Of a DNA stretch of 38,074 nt, positions 32,382-38,074 are shown in pieces. The first letter of the stretch is position 1. Each line of letters begins with the position of its first letter. The notes beneath the pieces were generated by a model. The model was not told the DNA's origin and searched no databases. It saw only the letters and a program-made list of their open reading frames with translations. The stretch spans positions 1 through 38,074 of the forward strand of contig JAJZBR010000011.1 of NCBI GenBank assembly GCA_021798795.1. The letters are read 5' to 3'. The stretch comes from Pseudomonadota bacterium (GTDB taxonomy: Bacteria > Pseudomonadota > Gammaproteobacteria > JAKAQQ01). The position numbers and the translations under genes were made by a program.

Positions 32382-33432
32382 GGGTCGGGTATCTCGAGCA
32401 CTCGATCCGGCTCGGCTGCGGGTCGCGGTCGTCGGCGCGACGGGTCTCGTCGGGGAGACGATCATTGAAACGCTCGCTCAGCGCGAGTTTCCCTTAGGCA
32501 GACTCGACCTTGTGGCGAGCTTGGATTCGGAAGGGGCGCCGATCGCATTCCGCGGGCGCACGCTCCGGATTCAGGCGCTCGACTCATTTGATTTCTCGGC
32601 CGTTGACCTTGCGTTTTTCGCCCTCGATACGGCCCTCAGCGAACGCTATGTTCCCGAGGCTACGGCGGCAGGTGCACTCGTGATCGACAACAGTCGGGCA
32701 TATCGCATGGATCCCACGGTTCCCTTGGTGGTCCCCGAGATCAACTCCGAAACGCTCCCCCAGGGGATCGGGCGCGGGCTCATCGCCAATCCCAACTGTT
32801 CGACGATCGCCCTGGCCATGGTCTTAAAGTGCCTGGATGATCTTGCAGGACTGCTTGAGGTCGAGATTGCCACCTATCAGTCCGTTTCCGGCGTCGGCCG
32901 GGCGGGGCTCGAAGTGCTTGCCCGGGAAGGGGCAAGGCGTCTCAACGGGCTTGACATCGAGGCAGACGAGACCTTTTCCGGTGTGCCGATCGCCTTCAAC
33001 GTGATTCCCCAAATCGATGATTTCGAAACATCGGGGTACACGCGCGAGGAGATGAAGCTCGTTTTGGAACTCAGGAAAATCCTCACCCGGCCGGCGCTCC
33101 GGGTGAATCCCACCGCGGTTCGGGTGCCCGTATTCTACGGGCATGCCGCCGTGGTGCATGCCCGTTTCGGGGATGCACTCACGCCGGATCGCGCCCGGCA
33201 GGCACTCGAATCGGCAGAGGGGGTTCGGGTCATCGACCGCCTCGCCCCGGGCGGCTATCCCACACCGGTGACGCATGGCGCGAAGCAGGACGACGTCTGC
33301 GTGGGCCGGATCCGGCAGGATCTCGATAGCCCCCGAGGCCTTAATTTATGGGTTGTATCGGACAATGTCCGCAAGGGCGCCGCACTCAATGCCGTCCAGA
33401 TTGCGGAGCGGTTGGTAGAAATCCTTATTTGA
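32371..33432 (+). CDS. asd: aspartate-semialdehyde dehydrogenase
   Basis: Asd reduces aspartyl phosphate to the semialdehyde, the branch point to lysine/diaminopimelate, methionine and threonine. The 353-residue protein has the NADP fold [18 protein letters not shown] and the catalytic Cys143 in [10 protein letters not shown]. It also has SVSGVGRAG, then FNVIPQID and [14 protein letters not shown] with the substrate-binding Arg and catalytic His. [16 protein letters not shown] ends the fold. The start at 32371 overlaps aroC; it carries about 15 residues before the fold. The fimV promoter begins inside its last codons. Confidence 0.96.
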   Translation: MQPEGRVSRALDPARLRVAVVGATGLVGETIIETLAQREFPLGRLDLVASLDSEGAPIAFRGRTLRIQALDSFDFSAVDLAFFALDTALSERYVPEATAAGALVIDNSRAYRMDPTVPLVVPEINSETLPQGIGRGLIANPNCSTIALAMVLKCLDDLAGLLEVEIATYQSVSGVGRAGLEVLAREGARRLNGLDIEADETFSGVPIAFNVIPQIDDFETSGYTREEMKLVLELRKILTRPALRVNPTAVRVPVFYGHAAVVHARFGDALTPDRARQALESAEGVRVIDRLAPGGYPTPVTHGAKQDDVCVGRIRQDLDSPRGLNLWVVSDNVRKGAALNAVQIAERLVEILI

Positions 33433-33440
33433 GCTATAGT
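33412..33440 (+). promoter_or_regulatory. sigma-70 promoter of fimV
   Basis: TTGGTA (33412-33417), a 17-nt spacer and TATAGT (33435-33440). Transcription should start near 33447, giving a 5' leader of about 54 nt with AGGGGAGG (33483-33490) before the fimV ATG. Confidence 0.6.
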
Positions 33441-33500
33441 TGGGTTCTCTTTGTGAGAGATGACTTGAGTTCGAATCCGGTCAGGGGAGGGCGAATACTC

Positions 33501-35654
33501 ATGCGGCAGATCTGGCGTTTGGTTTTATGCATCGGTATCGTGGTGTGGGCGAGCCCCTCGGTTTGGGCACTCGGCCTGGGTCCCATTCACTCGAAGACCG
33601 AGATCGGGCAGTATTTCTATGCCACGATCCCCATTCTCAACATGCGCGGCGGCCGAGAAGCGGGCCTCAAAGTCCGGCTTGCGAGCTACAGCCGGTTCCG
33701 GAAGATGGGGTTGAGCTATCCTGCGGCACTCTTCGGGCTGCACTTCAGCCTCATGAAAGAAGTCAACGGGGAGCGCGACATCGTCATCACGAGCAGCAAA
33801 CCGATTCGGAGGCCTTTCCTCACCTTCCTTCTCCGCGTCCAGTGGCCGAGCGGCCGATTGGTCCGGCAGTATACGGTGCTTCTCAATCCGCCCCTTCTTG
33901 TGACCTCAAGGCGGCCGCCTACGGTTCAGGCCGTCTCACTCCCCGAGCCCACCGCAACGCGCCCGACAGCGATCGCCCGAACTGCCGCGAGAGCCCCCTC
34001 CCGTTCGCATTTTGCGCCCGCCATTCCCGCGCTACATCATGTCGTGGGCCCCGTGCGCAGGGGGCAGACGCTCTGGGGAATTGCGAGCCGGATCGCGAGA
34101 ACCCCTTCCGGGACGGATCAGGTGATGCTCGCGCTCTACCGGCGTAACCCCTATGCGTTCATTGGGAATATCAACCGCCTGCGTCAGGGCGCCGTACTGA
34201 AAGTGCCGCCCCGCTCCCGGATCCGGGCCATACCGGTGCGGGAGGCAATCGCCTTCGTCGAACACGAGGATCGCACTTGGCGTTCGACCCGGGAGGCCGG
34301 CCTGCGCACAAGCCGATCCGGGCTGGTCCTTCTCACACCGAGCGGTCATCTGGCCAAGCGGATGACGAGTTCCCGAGGCCCCACAGTGGTTGCGGGACTC
34401 GAGAAGACGATCGAGAGCCAGAGTGCCCATGTCGTCCGGCTGACGAGCCGGCTGCAAGCGGCGCGGCAACGCGCGGTGCGACTGCAACATCTTCTCGCGC
34501 TCAAAAGTCAGGCGCTCGCCGCGCTCGCAAACCAGAAACCAGAAACACCCGAAACCCGCCGGACGATGGGATTGCCGGATCTCTGGCTTTGGATCGCAGG
34601 CCTTCTCGTTCTTGCACTGCTCGTGGCGCTCGGAATGCGCCGGCGGGCCCAGCGTGGCCGCACCGCAGAACCGCTCAAACCGAGTCGGCGTGCGGGGCAG
34701 GAAGCCGCCCCTGGCAGGATGGAAAACACGGAGCGCGTGGATCTGGAATCGGTCGCTCCCCTCGAAGGAGAGGACGCCCACGTGATGGATCTTCAAGAGA
34801 GGCAGCCTGAGGAAACATTTGATCCGTTTACCGATGTCAACTTTCAGATTGCCTACGGGCTCTATGACCGCGCCATCGAGACCCTTCTCGAATGGCAGAA
34901 ACAGAATCCCGAACAGAAAGATGTGTGTCTCAAGCTGCTCGAAGTCTATGCAGCTGCCGAGCGGGCAGGCGAATACGTCGAGGAATCCAGACGTTTCCGC
35001 GACCGGTTCGGAATCGAGGATCCGGAGTGGGCGATGATCGCAGAACGGGGCAAGCGACTCGCGCCCGAGGAATCCCTGTTTACCCAAGCGGGAACGGGTG
35101 TGATAAAGACCCAGACGACGGCTGCATCTCCATCCGGGTTGCCTTTGCGCAGGAGTGGCGCCGTCGAGGATATTTTCGATGAACTCATGGGTACGCCGGA
35201 TGTGCCTGCGGATGAGACGCTTGAGTTCGGGGCTTCTGAGGCCGGGCCGATCGAGCCGCTCTATCGCGAAGCAGATATCGGGTCCGATACCAATACCGAG
35301 CTCAAGCTCGAGTTCGAACTGGCGGAGTTCGACCCGCAGAAAAAAGCGCCGGGCAGCCCGGCCGCTCCCCAGCCTCCCCCTGCATCCCTGCGTCCCAACG
35401 CACCCGGGCATGAAACGGAAACCCAGAAACGATTCGATGAATCGATGGCGGCGCTCTCCGAGCATACGACGACAACGTTCATTCCGAGTGTGGGTGGAGA
35501 GACGATGGTGAACACGAAACTCGACCTCGCCAAGGCCTATATCGAGATGGGCGACAAAGATAGCGCACGAAGCATACTCGATGAAGTCTTGGAGGAAGGG
35601 ACGGCGGATCAGAAAGCGCAGGCACAAGGCCTGGTTCAGTCGCTCGGCGCCTGA
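33501..35654 (+). CDS. fimV: FimV, inner-membrane peptidoglycan-binding hub of polar type IV pili
   Basis: The 717-residue protein has the FimV layout. A signal peptide ends near VWA-LG (residue 23). The conserved periplasmic domain (GPIHSKTEIGQYFYATIPIL onwards) follows, and then a LysM domain (about 177-235, VRRGQTLWGIASRI). A coiled segment (about 300-345) leads to one transmembrane helix (WLWIAGLLVLALLVALGM, about 360-380) and a cytoplasmic acidic region with TPR-like repeats. The C-terminal FimV signature is KLDLAKAYIEMGDKDSARSI (about 671-690). ATG 33501 is supported by AGGGGAGG upstream. FimV organises the PilMNOPQ complex and polar signalling. It is shorter than Pseudomonas FimV (about 920). 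Confidence 0.92.
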   Translation: MRQIWRLVLCIGIVVWASPSVWALGLGPIHSKTEIGQYFYATIPILNMRGGREAGLKVRLASYSRFRKMGLSYPAALFGLHFSLMKEVNGERDIVITSSKPIRRPFLTFLLRVQWPSGRLVRQYTVLLNPPLLVTSRRPPTVQAVSLPEPTATRPTAIARTAARAPSRSHFAPAIPALHHVVGPVRRGQTLWGIASRIARTPSGTDQVMLALYRRNPYAFIGNINRLRQGAVLKVPPRSRIRAIPVREAIAFVEHEDRTWRSTREAGLRTSRSGLVLLTPSGHLAKRMTSSRGPTVVAGLEKTIESQSAHVVRLTSRLQAARQRAVRLQHLLALKSQALAALANQKPETPETRRTMGLPDLWLWIAGLLVLALLVALGMRRRAQRGRTAEPLKPSRRAGQEAAPGRMENTERVDLESVAPLEGEDAHVMDLQERQPEETFDPFTDVNFQIAYGLYDRAIETLLEWQKQNPEQKDVCLKLLEVYAAAERAGEYVEESRRFRDRFGIEDPEWAMIAERGKRLAPEESLFTQAGTGVIKTQTTAASPSGLPLRRSGAVEDIFDELMGTPDVPADETLEFGASEAGPIEPLYREADIGSDTNTELKLEFELAEFDPQKKAPGSPAAPQPPPASLRPNAPGHETETQKRFDESMAALSEHTTTTFIPSVGGETMVNTKLDLAKAYIEMGDKDSARSILDEVLEEGTADQKAQAQGLVQSLGA

Positions 35655-35675
35655 GCGCATCCCGGTTCGCCGACG

Positions 35676-36473
35676 ATGCGTATCGCGCTCGGCGTCGAGT
35701 ACGATGGGCGTCGCTTCGGTGGATTCCAGATCCAACGGGGCATCCGTACGATCCAGGGTGAGCTCGAACGGGCGTTATCAGCCATAGCCGATGCGCCGGT
35801 TCGCGTCCTGCCAGCCGGGCGTACCGATGCCGGGGTACATGCCCGTGAACAGGTGATCCACTTTGATACCCAGGCTTGCCGAAGCGAGCAAGCCTGGCGG
35901 GAAGGCGGGAATAGCCACCTGCCGCCGGATGTGAGCGTGCGGTGGGCAAAGACTGTGCCCCCCGATTTTCACGCCCGGCGTTCCGCGCTCATGCGTTGCT
36001 ACCACTATCGCATTCTCGTGCGCCCGAGTCGTCCCGCGCTTGAGGCCGGCCGGGTCTATTGGTCGCGTGAGGCACTGGATCTCGAAGCCATGCGCGAGGC
36101 GCTTTTAGGGCTCGAGGGGGAGCATGATTTTTCCGCATTCCGGTCGGCCGGCTGCCAGTCGCAATCGACCCGAAGACGCTTGGACCGGCTTGCGCTTCGG
36201 GTCTCGGGCGCGGAGATCACCTTGGAGGTGGCGGGCAATGCATTCCTCTACCACATGGTGCGGAATCTGGCTGGCTCGCTTCTTGAAGTGGGTCGCAGGC
36301 ACCAATCCCCAGACTGGTTGAGGGAGCTTTTGGCCCGGGGGGATCGCACCCGCGCGGGACCGCTTCTGCCCGCTGATGGGCTCTATCTTTGGCAGATTCT
36401 CTACCCGGAGCGCTTTGGCTTCCGGGGATCGTTGCCGTATCCGGATCACCCACCCCCTCTCTCGATCACTTGA
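35676..36473 (+). CDS. truA: tRNA pseudouridine(38-40) synthase
   Basis: TruA isomerises uridines 38-40 in the anticodon arm of many tRNAs. The 265-residue protein starts [20 protein letters not shown] and carries the catalytic Asp51 in [11 protein letters not shown]. Then come [16 protein letters not shown] and the C-terminal [19 protein letters not shown]. The family's usual GWQ.Q is GFQIQ here. It follows fimV by 21 nt, the conserved fimV-truA order. Confidence 0.96.
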   Translation: MRIALGVEYDGRRFGGFQIQRGIRTIQGELERALSAIADAPVRVLPAGRTDAGVHAREQVIHFDTQACRSEQAWREGGNSHLPPDVSVRWAKTVPPDFHARRSALMRCYHYRILVRPSRPALEAGRVYWSREALDLEAMREALLGLEGEHDFSAFRSAGCQSQSTRRRLDRLALRVSGAEITLEVAGNAFLYHMVRNLAGSLLEVGRRHQSPDWLRELLARGDRTRAGPLLPADGLYLWQILYPERFGFRGSLPYPDHPPPLSIT

Positions 36474-36571
36474 TTCGAGGTCCCGGAGCAAGCGATCCGG
36501 CACGCATGGATCCCGACAATTCGTTATCATGGATTGGGGGCTCGATAGCGCAAAGATCCGGAGGCTCGTTC

Positions 36572-37429
36572 GTGTGGTGGTCACGCTGGATGTCCCCTCA
36601 GGGGACGCCTGAAAAACGTCCGCGCAAGGGAATACCGGAGGGGCTTTGGACGAAGTGTCCGGGATGCTCTGCGGTTCTCTACCGTCCGGAGCTCGAGCGC
36701 AATCTGTTTGTCTGTCCCAAATGCAGCCACCATATGCGTATCGGCGCACGCCTCAGGCTCAAGTGGCTGCTGGATACGGATTCCTCGGTCGAGATTGCCG
36801 CCGGGATCTCTCCGGTCGACTTCCTCCAGTTCAAGGATACGCGCCGCTATCGTGACCGGCTGGTGCAAGCACAGAAGACAACGGGGGAGCGGGATGCACT
36901 CGTGACCATGACCGGCACGCTCAATGGAGCGCCTGTGGTGGCCGCGGCATTCGAGTTTGCCTTTTTGGGCGGGTCGATGGGATCGGTTGTGGGCGAGCGG
37001 TTCGTCCGCGCCTGCAATACGGCGCTCGAGATGAAAGCTCCCCTGATCTGCTTCAGCGCGAGCGGTGGCGCACGCATGCAGGAAGCGCTCACCTCGCTCA
37101 TGCAAATGGCCAAAACCAGTGCCGCACTGAGCCGTCTCGCTCGTTATGGCGTGCCGTACCTGTCCGTGATGACGGATCCGACCACGGGCGGGGTGACGGC
37201 AAGTCTCGCCATGCTGGGCGACATCAATATTGCGGAACCGGGCGCTCTGATCGGGTTCGCAGGGCCCCGTGTCATCGAACAGACCGTGCGCGAGAGCCTG
37301 CCTGAAGGGTTCCAGCATGCCGAGTTTCTCCTCTCCAGCGGGGCGATCGACCTGATTCTCGACCGACGCGAGCATCGCAGCCGGATCGGCCGGCTGGTCC
37401 ATCTCTTGGGTGTGCCGAAGCCCGCATGA
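36572..37429 (+). CDS. accD: acetyl-CoA carboxylase carboxyltransferase subunit beta
   Basis: AccD with AccA transfers carboxyl from biotin to acetyl-CoA to make malonyl-CoA. A zinc ribbon (CPGC and CPKC in WTKCPGC and FVCPKC) precedes the crotonase-like core, with [32 protein letters not shown] and [17 protein letters not shown]. The start is GTG 36572, because GGAGG at 36560-36564 lies exactly 7 nt upstream. It also gives a tryptophan-rich start (MWWSRW) like the MSWF of relatives. The length is 285 residues. The 3' end overlaps the folC ATG by 4 nt. The trpF/trpB/trpA genes often found between truA and accD are absent. Confidence 0.94.
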   Translation: MWWSRWMSPQGTPEKRPRKGIPEGLWTKCPGCSAVLYRPELERNLFVCPKCSHHMRIGARLRLKWLLDTDSSVEIAAGISPVDFLQFKDTRRYRDRLVQAQKTTGERDALVTMTGTLNGAPVVAAAFEFAFLGGSMGSVVGERFVRACNTALEMKAPLICFSASGGARMQEALTSLMQMAKTSAALSRLARYGVPYLSVMTDPTTGGVTASLAMLGDINIAEPGALIGFAGPRVIEQTVRESLPEGFQHAEFLLSSGAIDLILDRREHRSRIGRLVHLLGVPKPA

Positions 37430-38074
37430 AGGGCATGCCGGACACGCTCGCTGGCTGGATCAACTATCAGGAATCGCTGGCCCCGCCTGACACCATTCAC
37501 CTCGGTCTCGAGCGGATGGAGGCTCTCGTCGGAAGAATGGGTTGGGGTCCGGCTGACCCGCCTGCCCTCATCGTGGGTGGAACCAACGGCAAGGGTTCAA
37601 CTGTTGCATTCGTCGAATCCGTTTTGCGCCAGTCCGGCTATCGGGTCGGGGCCTATTTTTCGCCCCATGTCACCCGCTATGAAGAGCGGATCCGGATCAA
37701 TGGAACGGATATCGCCGAGGCCCCGCTCTGCCGGGCGTTTGCCGCAGTCGAGGCCATGCGCGGGACCCTGCCGCTCACATTTTTCGAGTTCGGGACTGCG
37801 GCCGCGCTCTTTGCCTTCCGGGAAGCCGCACTCGATTGTCTCGTACTCGAAGTCGGACTCGGGGGCCGGCTGGACGCGGTCAATGCCATCGATCCCATCG
37901 CCTCAGCGGTCACGACCATCGGGATCGATCATGTCGCCTGGCTCGGGGCAGACCGGGAATCCATCGGGCGTGAAAAAGCGGGAATTTTCCGTTCCCGGAG
38001 ACCGGCGATCGTGGGGGATCCGGATCCACCGCAGAGCCTGCTCAATGAGGCCCACCGAGTGGGTGCCGAACTCC
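37426..38074 (+). CDS. folC: folylpolyglutamate/dihydrofolate synthase, 5' part (runs off the window)
   Basis: The first 216 residues are visible. The ATP loop [15 protein letters not shown] is followed by [31 protein letters not shown] and [15 protein letters not shown], all diagnostic of FolC, then [12 protein letters not shown] and REKAGIFR. The enzyme adds glutamate to dihydropteroate and to folates. The accD-folC coupling (ATGA overlap) is conserved in Gammaproteobacteria. The 3' end lies beyond base 38074. Confidence 0.95.
   Translation, partial: MKGMPDTLAGWINYQESLAPPDTIHLGLERMEALVGRMGWGPADPPALIVGGTNGKGSTVAFVESVLRQSGYRVGAYFSPHVTRYEERIRINGTDIAEAPLCRAFAAVEAMRGTLPLTFFEFGTAAALFAFREAALDCLVLEVGLGGRLDAVNAIDPIASAVTTIGIDHVAWLGADRESIGREKAGIFRSRRPAIVGDPDPPQSLLNEAHRVGAEL

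Noticed and set aside
33464-33482. A tRNA T-arm-like sequence (GAGTTCGAATCCGGTC) upstream of fimV.
   Set aside because: There is no acceptor, D or anticodon arm around it; it lies in the fimV leader between a good promoter and the ribosome binding site.
34032-35735. A 567-codon minus-strand open frame opposite fimV.
   Set aside because: Antisense shadow of the LysM, transmembrane and C-terminal parts of fimV; no ribosome binding site or recognisable domain.
1-38074. Search for CRISPR arrays, rRNA genes, prophage and defence islands.
   Set aside because: No regularly spaced repeats, no rRNA sequence and no phage structural genes were seen; the only defence-related items are the HsdR fragment and the toxin-antitoxin pair.

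Overview
The window looks like the chromosome of a GC-rich, free-living gammaproteobacterium. The evidence is gene order: zapB-like/zapA followed by a 5-formyl-THF ligase gene, pepP-ubiH-ubiI, efp flanked by epmA and epmB, asd-fimV-truA-accD-folC, and prmB-aroC. It is clearly not an enteric, but the sequence alone does not let me go below class level. Most of it is housekeeping DNA in tightly packed operons with 1-26 nt overlaps, interrupted by a few small accessory or decayed patches.

Layout. (1) 51-2810: a tRNA-Gln followed by three exported or envelope proteins of unknown role. The first sits behind a promoter whose -35/-10 spacer carries a run of ten G, the architecture of a phase-variable promoter. 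(2) 3037-7489: dinB, then on the minus strand rpiA, a histone-H1-like Lys/Ala-rich protein with an inverted repeat over its start region, an EVE-domain protein, fau, a probable 6S RNA locus, zapA and a ZapB-like gene. (3) 7630-17693: a decayed ygfB remnant, then pepP, ubiH, ubiI and a two-gene AddAB-type helicase-nuclease system, all translationally coupled. (4) 17804-21937: a DHA2/EmrB-type exporter with a possible leader ORF, then parC. (5) 21938-23252: a scar region with an HsdR fragment, an intact VapBC-type toxin-antitoxin pair and the left end of an IS3-type element. (6) 23253-28383: a FimX-like degenerate GGDEF-EAL protein coupled to epmB, divergent from efp-epmA, then msrC. (7) 28384-28761: a gene-free stretch with three DnaA-box-like 9-mers, an AT-rich segment and a perfect 9-bp hairpin. 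(8) 28762-38074: psd and an FMN reductase (minus), then prmB, aroC, asd, fimV, truA, accD and the 5' part of folC.

How the genes work together. epmA and epmB modify Lys34 of EF-P, encoded between them. UbiH and UbiI act in ubiquinone synthesis. The two 3' genes of that operon form a double-strand-break resection pair in which both subunits carry a nuclease motif and the AddB-like one carries the four cysteines of an iron-sulfur nuclease. fimV and the FimX-like gene both point to type IV pili and twitching motility.

The observations most worth following are the poly-G promoter at 388-415, the DnaA-box/AT-rich intergenic region, the candidate 6S RNA, the inverted repeat covering the histone-like gene's start region, the ygfB remnant with a TGA where a Trp is expected, and ParC with Gln at the usual quinolone-contact serine.
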